From: Microstegium vimineum
Taxonomy: Eukaryota > Streptophyta > Magnoliopsida > Poales > Poaceae
DNA length: 64,000 bases
Direction: 5' to 3'
Assembly: GCA_022036555.1 (NCBI GenBank)
Contig: CM039139.1
Coordinates: 5,554,541 to 5,618,540 of the forward strand
The position numbers and the translations under genes were made by a program. The notes under the pieces were generated by a model. The model saw nothing but the letters and a program-made list of their open reading frames with translations. It was not told where the DNA came from and did no database searches. How positions within the stretch are numbered: position 1 is the stretch's first letter; every line of letters begins with the position of its first letter. Of the stretch, positions 35,305 to 45,992 are shown piece by piece.

Positions 35305-36251
35305 GAGATCCGGGGCGGTACAAAATTCCTGAGTTCAGGCCTAATAACTGAGAGTGATTTGCTTGTATCGTTCTGAAACCATAAGTTCAGATGAGATCCG
35401 ATATATAAGTAAGAACTGTATCAGATAGTGAATTTCCTCAGATAGTCTGGTGCAGTGATAAATTTGTATAGTGGTTTGCAGTTGCAGGAAACATATGCTG
35501 AGGAGATGAAGTTTCTTGAGAAGAATTAACGCCAACGGTCGCGTGCGCGCGCCTGTAGGTGGAAATCGAATCATGATGTTGTCTCCGTCCGTCGGTTCTG
35601 GGCTTCTGCTCATGTTGGAAGTTGGAAGTTGGAACAGGTCACACACAGGGGTAGGGCATCGTTGGGTTTCGTTAAGGCGACCGATAGATCCTTCCCAGTT
35701 TTGGTGTGCAGCTACGGCGACAAAATTGGCAATAGAAGCCGATAGCCATGTCAGTTGCAATTCTATTTTCTTTTTTATTGGAGAATAACTCTGTTCGTTT
35801 TTGCTTTAAATTTATGTTTATTGTGAAAGAAAAACACTGTTCCGGTCAAAATGCTGAGATTTTCTTAGCCGCAACATGTTCAGCGAGTGTTATCTCCGGA
35901 GTGGTTCTTCAAACCTTGCTCTGCTTCCAACAAAATTTCTCCACCGCGAGTTCAGCGTGACGTCAAAAACCAAAAGCTCCCGAGGCATCGAGAGGTCCGG
36001 CAAAAAGCGACATTTCGAGCCAATGCTAATCTCACAAGGACGTTGGGTGTGGTTTCGTCCGCATCAATAAAAAAGAGCAAGGTACCACAAGTTTAATTCC
36101 ATTTATAGAAAATACTTGTTATATATCCAAAATAAATTTATTAAAAACTATGCTTAAAGATATTATATTGATTATATATACAGTTACAGTTGCGTAAAAT
36201 ATGATGTGGGGTCGTGACGGTCATTTTAAGTTATTGTCATGGAGAATATAA

Positions 36252-36565
36252 GGCCTGTTTAGATCCCCATGAAATCCAAAATATTTTGGGTTTTTATTTT
36301 TCATTTTGCAAAATGGAACTAAACATCATCCAAAATATTTGGTAAAAAATGGTTCATTCTCTTTTTTGGGTTTTGGACTCAAGAGGCCAAAATAACCTAA
36401 AATTTACATTGGTTTGTATGCCACCCTCACAATCCCCATCATTGGAATCCAAAATAAGCCAAACTTTAGTTGAAACTAAACACCCCCTGAAATATTTTGC
36501 ATTTTAGATTTTGAAATCCAAAATAGTTGGTATTTTGGATTTTGGGATAGAACTAAACAGGCCCA
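36252..36565. mobile_element. Tourist-like MITE, same family as 8472-8696
   Basis: GGCCTGTTTAG at 36252 is mirrored by CTAAACAGGCC at 36553-36563, and TAA is adjacent to the left end. The interior shares long runs with the 8472 element (for example CCAAAATATTTGGTAAAAAA). A second internal terminus (AACTAAACACCCC near 36475) suggests a nested or duplicated end. The remaining intergenic stretch 35305-37808 has no supported gene. Confidence 0.7.
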
Positions 36566-37239
36566 TAATAGGATTCTACTTTCAGTATGCCAGTAGCATG
36601 CACGGTTTAATAAGACTCTGATCACGGCTCTACTTCACTAGGGATCATGTGAAGCTCCTTAAAACATACTTTTACATAATCCCATCTAGGGCTCACCAGG
36701 ACGAGGTGAAGCCATTATGGTTAAATATTTCAATGTTTTTATTTATTTATACGATTTGGTAGATAGTTGTAGCACAAATCTTAAAACACACCATCAAAGG
36801 AATCAAAATTATAGAAATTTGACAACCTTGGTTAAAAAACTATTAACAGATAAATACCAAAAGTATTCAAAAGTTAAACAAGGTAACAACGAAACTAACT
36901 AATTAGTGACGAATGACAAATTAGTCGACAAACTCTTCTTCTTCTCCTTCTTTTTGAGAGTCAGCTCTTACTACTAACATGCAATTCATGCATCCCTGAA
37001 TACTTGAATCGCTATCGCCATCCTAAAGGATCTACCTATCCACCACCAAAAACTGGACGCCGGTCTAGACAGCCCCCGCCCATAAACAAACAGCAGAAAT
37101 TCCCTAAATCCAACCGGTATGGATCAGCCTTGGCGTTCGCCACCAGCCCACCACCCGTCGCTTCCCGACCGGAACCGGATTCAGTGGCCTTATATTTGAT
37201 TTATGGAAAATAAGACATATATGTTATATTTGATTTATA

Positions 37240-37276
37240 AAATATATTATATTATATTATATTATATTATATTATT
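37240..37276. repeat. (ATATT)n microsatellite
   Basis: About seven copies of the pentamer TATAT/ATATT lie in the region upstream of the second AAE gene. Confidence 0.85.
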
Positions 37277-37808
37277 ATAGCATGTGTGATTTACTTTGAA
37301 TGTATTATTTTGTATCAATTGGCAACACATTAGTATATAGAAACAATATTCAAACTTGATCATAGTTACATACAAGCATTAAATAATTTGTAGACAGTTA
37401 ACTGTTTGTGGATTGTACGAACTGCCTGTTTCTCTGTTTATATTGTAAATTTCAAAAAAAACTTACAGACAACGACTATCTCTGTGTTGTACATGCCCAC
37501 AAAACAAACTCATGTCAATTTACCCCAATCTCCACCCTCCAACTAGCATCTAACGGCCTGCAGAGACTTGCATGTTCATCAAATCGCCCGGCAGATCCCA
37601 CCCCGCTCCTCATCTCCGACCTCCCCCTGCACCACGGGATGGAGCCGGCGCGCATGTATATAGAAACCGGCCTGTAATATACAAGCACCCACTCCCAGGT
37701 AATATACGTGTAATATACCATCTGTTTGAGCGTTCCACCAGCCTGTAATATTACGTGTTTCTACCCAAAGCACGCAGGTACAGTACAGCTGCTGCCTACT
37801 AGATTCCA

Positions 37809-37816
37809 TATAAAAA
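37809..37816 (+). promoter_or_regulatory. TATA box of the second AAE gene
   Basis: TATAAAAA lies 131 bp upstream of the ATG at 37947. This is nearly the same spacing as in the first AAE gene. Confidence 0.65.
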
Positions 37817-37946
37817 AACCGGCAAAGTGAAGCGAAGCGCCCCCACTTGTCTGGACGACTCTGCACGCTCCGATCCCGTGCGGCCGTGCCAAGTCAAAGC
37901 CACACCTCATCTCTGCCGAGGCCGGCATTGGTGGTGCGCTGCGGAG

Positions 37947-40900
37947 ATGGCGGCGGAGCGGGACATCGACGACCTGCCGCGGAACGACGCCAACTACACG
38001 GCGCTCACGCCGCTCTGGTTCCTCGAGCGCGCCGCGGTGACCCACCCGGCCAGGGTCTCCGTCGTGCACGGGCCCGTGCGCTACACCTGGGCCGACACCT
38101 ACAGCCGCTGCCGCCGCCTCGCCTCCGCCCTCGCGCGTCGATCCGTCGGCCACGGAAGCACGGTGCGGCCTCCATCACTTTCCCCCCTCCCTCCCTCTCC
38201 CTTCCTCCTCCATGTGCCTGCGGTCTTCTTCCTTTGCTGTTCCGACTTACACTTACTTCTGAGATGAGAACAGAGAGAAAGCTTACTTACCCTTAACGAT
38301 GTAACAGTAGTACCTAGTAATTTTCACTCGGAATGAAACACGCAGGAGAACTGTGTCTCCAATTATAAGAAGAAAAATGGGTAAGAGCCCTTACAAATAC
38401 ACACCACGCACCCAGGTAGAAACACAAACACTGATCTAATTAGCCATACACGCCTATTACAGGCTGGTGGAACGCTGAAACAGATGGTTGTGTCCTATCG
38501 TGATGGAATTAGATGGGTGGCTGAACGAAAGCGTTTCTTTTGTATAAACATCAAGACATCTTAGAAAGGTTACTCTGGCCTTTTGAGATCATGTTTCTTG
38601 TGTGCTCAAACACATGACAGTATTTGATGCATCACATGCTAACTGAGATGCTGCCATATCTGTTGGCAAAAACCAACCGTTTCCATGTCTTGATGCCGGT
38701 GGGAAGTAGGAGCCCTCCAACTGAAATAGGATGCCAAAAGTGTGCTCACTATGGTCACCACTCACCACTAAAAGAGCACGATTTACCCATGGCTCAGACA
38801 GTCCAAAATTTAGCTCATTTACCATGTCTGTGGCATTTTTGCTACAAGGCAGATCTTGAACGCTGTGCCATGTTCACCTGCCTATAGTTACAAATTAGAA
38901 CTATGGTCATATTTTTCCAAGTTTTGATTAGAATCTGTTGTTTCAACAAACCTTCCATGTTCAGAAATCATTGCTCAAGGGTCGTTGCTTTGTTTGGGAA
39001 TGTTGCAGTGAAGTTTGTCCAGGAATGTATTGGAAGGCCGACCCACGAATTCACCATCATATGCCCAAAGTAAAACGAAGCCCTGAGCAGCTGCAGTCAT
39101 TACTCTGTTTGCCTTGTCTACCAGATCCATGTTCACCGATGGTTAAAAATTTGAGATATGGAACAATGAAATCATAAATAAACTTGAATACAGTATTGTT
39201 TGCCCATATGCTGTTATTGTGTTAATTTCTTACTTGTTCCCAGATAAAACTTCTGCTGATTACGCACACTTGATACATTCCATAATGCTTTTACTGATTA
39301 TTAGTTTCTCCTGAATCTCAGGTAGCTGTAATAGCCCCAAATATCCCAGCGATTTATGAAGCTCATTTTGGAGTGCCCATGGCTGGGGCAGTGGTCAACT
39401 GTGTCAACATTCGACTAAATGCTGCCACTGTAGCATTTCTGTTAGACCACTCCTCAGCAGAAGTTGTCATGGTTGATCAAGAATTTTTCACCCTGGCAGA
39501 GGATTCTTTGAGGATTATCGCAGATCAAAAGAAAGGTGCTTTCAAACAGCCACTTCTAATAGTTATTGGTGACCCAACTTGTGATCCAACAGCCCTCCAA
39601 GATGCTTTGAGAAAAGGAGCCATCGATTATGAGGCATTCTTGGAAAGTGGAGATCCTGAATTTGCTTGGAGACCACCACAGGATGAACGGAAGAGTATTG
39701 CGCTAGGTTATACTTCTGGGACAACTTCTAACCCAAAGGGTGTGGTGTTGCATCACAGGGGGGCTTACCTAATGTCACTGAGTGGTGCTTTGATATGGGG
39801 AATGAACGAAGGTGCTGTTTACTTGTGGACTTTGCCAATGTTCCATTGCAATGGCTGGTGCTATACATGGACACTTGCTGCTCTCTGCGGGACAAGTATA
39901 TGTCTTCGTCAGGTATACTTCTTTTTCAAAATAAATAAATACATGCTAAACTACTTATTATCCAATGCATGTAGAACATAAACTCTTTAGAAAATGAAAG
40001 TAGCAACATTTGTAAATATGCATAGATGGAATCTCATGTTTGATATGCTAAAAAAAGAATCTCATGTTTGATTGGATATCATGTCTATGCAAAATAGAAG
40101 ATCCTTTGCACAACTTCAAGAACAAGAGCACAAGTCAGGTCAATGGAAAAGACACTCTGGTAACTGGTTGATGCTAATGTCACAAGGTGTCTGCTATGCT
40201 TTTAGCATATTGATGTTAAAAAAAAGGAAGCATGGTGTCGGGTACAAAGGTAAGGGGTACGCTAAACCTTTCGATAAACTAACGCTCAAGTGTCGGGTAC
40301 AAAGGTAAGGGGTACCCTAAACCCTTCGATAAACTAACGCTCAACATAGCAACTATTTTTTAAGACAGGATCCGATCAGCCGCTCGAGTCCATGAAGAAA
40401 GGCCCATCACACGAAGGCCCCCCGCACCGGCCACAACAACTAGTCGTGGGCCGGCCCATTCCTGGAAAAACTGACGGACAGGGGTCAAACGAACGACCCC
40501 TCCGCCTCCACCTCGACTCTGACTGACGGACAGGGGTCGAACGAACGACCCCTCCGCCTCCACCTCGACTCCGACTGACGGACAAGGGTCGAACGAACGA
40601 CCCCTCCGCTTCCGCTTCAACCCGCCGAATGACGGACAGGGGGTCGAACGAACGACCCTCGGGCGGGAAGCTCGACCAGCTCACCTGCTCCCGGTACGGG
40701 GTAAAGGGGATCTGATGCGCTTACCTGCCCCTGCCTAACGCCATGGGCACCCACTACCGCGGTCAAATCCATCAGCTCACCGCCCATGCCCTGGATCTCC
40801 GTCAAACTGTGATGCCGCTGTAGCCACGTCGCAGGTACGGACTCCAGAGGCATCCCTCGAGCCATGAACAGGACAGTCCTCGATTGTGTCTTCAGGGATA

Positions 40901-43900
40901 CGACAGGGCCACGCTGGCCTCGACCCTCCCTCGACCAGGGGGCTTGACCCCTGCCTCCAACCACTCCGGCATGGGACCCGTCCCATCCGCTCCGTCCCGC
41001 TTCAGCTGTGGGACTCGCATCCATCTTCCGAAGGTCAACCCTGCTGCGCCATGCTGTGGGGCGATGCCCAGTCAGCCATCACCGCACCCTGAACAACGGA
41101 AGGACGGGAAGGCCACGCCGCCACAGTGATCGACGTCCCTTCGCCAGCATGGCGCCACGGACACGCCTCCCATGCCGCTACAGTTTAGGACTCTGTACTC
41201 TCAGGCCTCCCCTTGTCTATAAAAGGGGACGCCGGGATAGAAGATTGGGACAAAGTATTGACATTCGAACATCAGCTCTGACCCTCATACACCACACACC
41301 CGATTGCTTGATCGACCTCCCAAGCAATCAATCGACCACCTAGGATAGCCCCGCTAGCCTAGGCCTCAGCTCATCCTGAGCACCCCGTGTAAACCCGCTT
41401 GTACCTCCCTGTACGAGCACTTCGGTGCAAGATAATACAATCCATCCTCCCCGCTGGACATAGGGCCTTCTGTGCCCGAACCAGGATAAATCTTGTGTTC
41501 TTCTTGCATCACGTTTGGGAGAGGGAGCACGCAATATACAAATATACTAGCCGGTGGTCTTGACCCCCTGGGTCATAACACCGACACATGGTATATTAAC
41601 AAAGAAAAATAGAGAAAAAAATGGAAACCTGCATAGATGAAACACTTAGCACTAATACAGAAAATAAAGAATGATGACGGAGTAATTAATCAAGCATGAA
41701 TGTGTGGAGAGAAACTAGTAATTGAAGCTATATTGCTATTGATCAATGTTTTGGAGTAGTTCTTAAGAACATTGAAGTGTAAGCATGAAAGATGTTAGCC
41801 TAAATTTTATATGGAGATAAAAAGAAAAACATGAGAGGAACGATACTTGGTAGGTACTGCATTAGTATGTTGTCAGGCTAGAATTAATATTGTTATTGTT
41901 AGGAATATGCCCTAGAGCTAATCATGTAGATGATTATATTTCGATTGTATCCATGATTAATAAAGTGTTCTTTGAATATCCATTATAGACAAATAGTATT
42001 GATTGACGATTATGTGAATTGTTTGTGGAACTCAATTACCTGAATGGTTATTATAAAAGTTGTCCCTGGTCGGCATTCTTGTAAGAGCACACTTGAATAT
42101 TAGACCAGCACATGTATTAGTTGATGGCTATGTTTCACAAGTCATAGACATGGAGATGTCAAACTAATAATGTGGGCACATGTGAGACATGTAGGCTGGA
42201 CTGACCCAACAAGAGAAAGTCTCTATTCATGTCATGTACGTTATGTCCTTAGACCTGAGATTGTGGTATGTACTCAAGATGTGAAACGATCTACTTAGAG
42301 ACTATCAAACGCTACTCCGTTATTGGGTAGTTATAAAGGTGGTCGTTGGGTGGTCGGGAAACATGCTATGAGACATAGACAATCAAGATGGAATTTGCCC
42401 CTCTCTTCGTGAGAGAGATATCACTGGATCACTCATGTGATTGGATCAACAAATGCATGACCGTGCTTGGGTTAAGTGTTAACCCATGAGTTGAACCATA
42501 TATCGAGTGGCAAAGGGAATAACTTGTACATGATCATAGTGGTTCGTCTGATATGATCATAGCGTATGTATAGGAGTTGACACGCCTTGCTAGAGGCCGC
42601 TATCAACTATTGGTCGAGTAAGAGTACTTGGGCCATGTCTATGTATGCGTGAACCCATAGGGTCGCACGCTTAAAGGGCTGGAAGCCTAATTCGGGTTGG
42701 ACCCGAATTAGACTAGGTTTAGGGTTGCTAATGGGCCTCCAACGTGGGAGCTCGTCAGGACGCCTATATAAGCAAGGGGTGGGCACGGGGCGAGATTGAT
42801 CCACGCCTTTTGGCAGCCGCCGTCGCCTCCCCACGCTCGCGCCTTTTGCTCCTCGCGGACCTAGCAGTCCGGAGGCGCAACGCTTCCTCCCTGTACGTGT
42901 GGGATTTCTCGGAGGTGCTGCATCTGGAGCACAAGGACGAACCTCGCGAAGGGGACGTTGAGACGGACGACCACGCAACTGCACTGCCTGCTGCGACGCG
43001 CACGACTACATCAAATCGTCTTCCGCTGCACCTGCACGTCTAGTGGTAATCCTGTAACCTATAACTAACAGTAGATCCTGTTTTATGAGGTCGAAAAGTT
43101 TTGTTTTCCGGCTAGCGTAGCAACCTCGTATTCCTTCAGTTATTTGTGCCGGTATAAGCAGGATATCTTGACCTGATTTTATTGATTTATGGATTTTCAC
43201 GAAACTTCATTGGACCCTACATTACATTGGGCTAATGATGGCTTATATTTCTTATTCACTTCGGTTTCTTACTAATAGGTTGTGGACTTGTGGTAGAATT
43301 TTGTTTATATCACAAGTTTTAATAATTGCTCACGACTCAGGAAAACAATAGGTGCTTCATGGACTTGCATGTGATACAATGGTCACATAACCAGACAAAT
43401 GGATCGAATAGGTTCAAATTTAGCTGGGCCAATGTTTTTCATGTCCTTTGAGTAAAACTTACTGCATTACCAGTTTGATGTTTGATTGTCCATTGACACC
43501 CTTGATCCCAAAGTAAACAATTTTTCCTAGATGCTACTAAGTACTCCCTCCGTCCCAAAAAGAAGGACGTTATGGGATACGTGTCAGTCAAACTTTCTCA
43601 ACTTTGACTAAGTTTGTAGAAAATAAGTGCAACATTTATATCTCCAAATAAATTTGTTAAAAAACTAGACTTAAAGATCTTTTTAATGATACTAATTACT
43701 TAGCATAATTATTTTTATATTTTAATATATAATTATCAAATTTTTGAAAATGTTGACTTCTCGAGAAGCGAGAATGACATCTATTTAGGGCCAGAAGGAG
43801 TAGTTCTAGCAATAACTCCTTTTCATATGCATGATGCATCCAACACCATACATAATGTCAGATAACCAAAAATCAAATGTATAACCTTGGAATCTTCTCT

Positions 43901-45313
43901 CCATGCATTATGTAAGGTATATTTTATAAGGAGAAATCGTAAATTTTGACATTTGACTTCTCTTACAATATATTGGCAATTGCTCCAAAATCAACATCAT
44001 TTTAAATTGATTAGAATATGAACATATTTATGCAGCTGTGTACACTAAGCACATATTATTGGTCAAATTTGCAAGTTTGACCTTTTCAAATCATAATGCG
44101 CCCTACGCTGATGGACTGGAGGGAGCACATTTTGACCAAAGCTTAGTGTTTTTTTTTTTGACTGACAGCTTAGTGTTCCTGAATCACTTGTTTGGTCCTG
44201 ACTTTCTTTGGCAACTTATTTTTGTAATTTTGAGTCATTGAGGGTATGACAGTTTGATTTAATGCTTTTTGGTGAAGTGATGAAGAATTACAAAACACAT
44301 GATAAAAAAAAGTTGTTCTTCTCCATGCACTCAAGCCACCTGTGAGGAGAGCAAGTTTATTCACATAATCTGTTGTACTAATTGGCAACTGACATTTCTT
44401 TTTCCGTATGCGCGACAGGTTTCAGCGAAGGCCATCTTCTCAGCGATAGCCAACCATGGTGTGACTCACTTCTGTGGGGCACCGGTCGTCCTGAACACAC
44501 TCATCAACGCCCCTCCTGCCGACACGATTCTCCCCCTGCCCCGTGTCGGCAACGTCATGACTGCTGGCGCTGCTCCGCCACCCTCCGTCCTGGCGGCGAT
44601 GTCGAAGCTTGGGTTCCGCATCACTCACACCTACGGCCTGTCGGAGACCTATGGACCATCCACGGTGTGCGCCTGGAAGCCGGAATGGGACAGCCTGCCA
44701 GCCGACGAGCGCGCCCGGCTCCACGCGCGCCAGGGCGTCCGCTACGTGGGCGTGGAGGGCCTGAACGTGGTGGACCCGAAGACGATGGCGCCCGTCCCGG
44801 CCGACGGCACGACGATGGGGGAGATCGTGATGCGCGGAACGGCGTGATGAAGGGGTACCTGAAGAACCCGAAGGCGAACGCGGAGGCGTTCGAGAACGGG
44901 TGGTTCCACTCGGGCGACCTGGGCGTGCGGCACGCCGACGGGTACGTCGAGGTGAGGGACCGCGCCAAGGACATCATCATCTCCGGCGGGGAGAACATCA
45001 GCAGCCTGGAGGTGGAGAAGGCGGTGTACCTGCACCCGGCGGTGCTGGAGGCGTCGGTCGTGGCCCGCGCGGACGAGCGGTGGGGGGAGTCGCCGTGCGC
45101 GTTCGTGACGCTCAAGGACGCCGTGGATCGCTCTGACGACGCGGCGCTGGCGCGTGACATCATGGGGTTCTGCCGCGAGAGGCTGCCCGGTTACTGGGTG
45201 CCCAAGTCCGTCGTGTTCGGGCCGCTGCCAAGACGGCGACCGGCAAGATCAAGAAGCATGAGCTCAGGGCCAAGGCCAAGGAACTGGGTCCGGTCCGGAA
45301 GAGCAGGATGTGA
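37947..45313 (+). CDS. Second tandem peroxisomal acyl-activating enzyme, with two 1-base deletions in exon 3
   Basis: It is a paralogue of the gene at 31829. Exons are 37947-38162 (72 codons), 39322-39912 (197 codons, the same length as in the paralogue) and 44419-45313. The adenylation motif YTSGTTSNPKG is in exon 2. THTYGLSETYGP, RDRAKDIIISGGENIS and TGKIKKHELR are in exon 3. It ends with the PTS1 Ser-Arg-Met (TGA at 45311). Exon 3 is 895 nt where 897 is needed. One base is missing near 44838 (RG then AAC: CGCGGAACGG where the paralogue has CGCGGCAACG). Another is missing near 45229 (CTGCCAAGACG for CTGCCCAAGACG). As written the frame stops at 44845. Conservation is otherwise strong on both sides, so consensus error is more likely than decay. 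Intron 2 (39913-44418) has been inflated by two solo LTRs and a Stowaway MITE. The intended length is about 567 aa. Confidence 0.9.
40236..41586 (+). mobile_element. Solo LTR, 1351 bp, CATGG target duplication
   Basis: It starts TGTCGGGTAC and ends ACACCGACA, with perfect 5-bp direct repeats CATGG outside (40231-40235 and 41587-41591). A TATAAAAG box lies at 41218, followed by sequence typical of a Gypsy-type R/U5 region. There is no internal coding sequence, so it is a solo LTR left by recombination. The first 55 bp are duplicated in tandem (40236-40290 and 40291-40345). It lies in the last intron of the second AAE gene. Frames inside it (40360-41343) are not genes. Confidence 0.9.
40473..40665. 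repeat. 52-bp minisatellite inside the solo LTR
   Basis: Units beginning GACGGACA start at 40473, 40525, 40577 and 40631, giving about 3.7 copies of 52-54 bp. Each contains GGGTCGAACGAACGACCC, itself a near-palindrome. Confidence 0.92.
41897..43138 (+). mobile_element. Solo LTR, 1242 bp, Copia-like, GTTAT target duplication
   Basis: It starts TGTTAGGAATATGCCCTAGA, the characteristic opening of grass Angela/BARE-type Copia LTRs, and ends ATTCCTTCA. GTTAT flanks both ends (41892-41896 and 43139-43143). CTATATAAGC at about 42764 looks like the LTR TATA box. No internal domain is present. It is the second solo LTR in the same AAE intron. Confidence 0.85.
43542..43802. mobile_element. Stowaway-like MITE in AAE intron 2
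   Basis: It starts TACTCCCTCCGTCCC and ends GGCCAGAAGGAGTA, with AT-rich pairing arms and TA at both ends. The termini are moderately decayed. Confidence 0.8.
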
Positions 45314-45701
45314 TCGACGGGGTCTTGCTTTGCTCTCGCAGTGTACTCTGTATTCGTAGGATGGATGGATGGATGGATGAGAGTTGTATACTACAGTACA
45401 AACTGCGTTTCTTTTTGTATAACACCGCTATTGGACGACAAAAACGGTAAACCGTGTTTTGAGTTTTTTTTTTTCTTTTGTCTGTGAAACAGACAGGATC
45501 TGGAATTGGGTGTACGAACTCGGCTGCACTACTCCACTTGTATTGGATTGGTAATGGCAAAACAATTAAGACGTTCTCCATAAATTGCCCAAATGCTAAT
45601 GCCTCATTCGTCTTATCATTTCGGTGGTGGATAAACCGACTAATATTATTTTTTTTATGTTTTGTTGTGAGAAAAAAAACCCTGTATATCATAACTAATA
45701 A

Positions 45702-45989
45702 GGTTGTGTTTGGTTTCATTTGCCACCGACAAATGTTTTGTCACCAACATTTGGCAAAATATTTACCATTTAGTTTGGTGTTTGGATGGCTTAGCAATTG
45801 ATTGCAGGATCTGTCCCAAATGACTCATTTGTCCATCATAAATGATATGCAGTTGTATTTGACAAGTTGAGTGGATGAGGGTAATATGTCCGGCACAGAC
45901 TCCCATGTGCAATTGCCACCCTATCTTGGCAAATGGAAAGAGACAAAACATTTGTCATTTGCCAAGTTTTGCCTCTTTCAAACAGGCCC
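45702..45989. mobile_element. Tourist-like MITE, 288 bp, TAA target duplication
   Basis: It begins GGTTGTGTTTGG and ends CAAACAGGCCC, with TAA directly outside both ends (45699-45701 and 45990-45992). TTTGCCA and TGGCAAA words recur inside. It lies just 3' of the second AAE gene. Confidence 0.75.
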
Positions 45990-45992
45990 TAA

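Noticed and set aside
40360..41343. Several frames of 64-135 codons
   Set aside because: All lie inside the solo LTR and its minisatellite; LTRs do not encode proteins and the frames are repetitive.
43065..43070. CTAACA as the 3' end of the Copia-like LTR (matching TGTTAG)
   Set aside because: The flanking bases there (GTAGA) do not match the 5' flank GTTAT, whereas ending the LTR at 43138 gives a perfect GTTAT target duplication.
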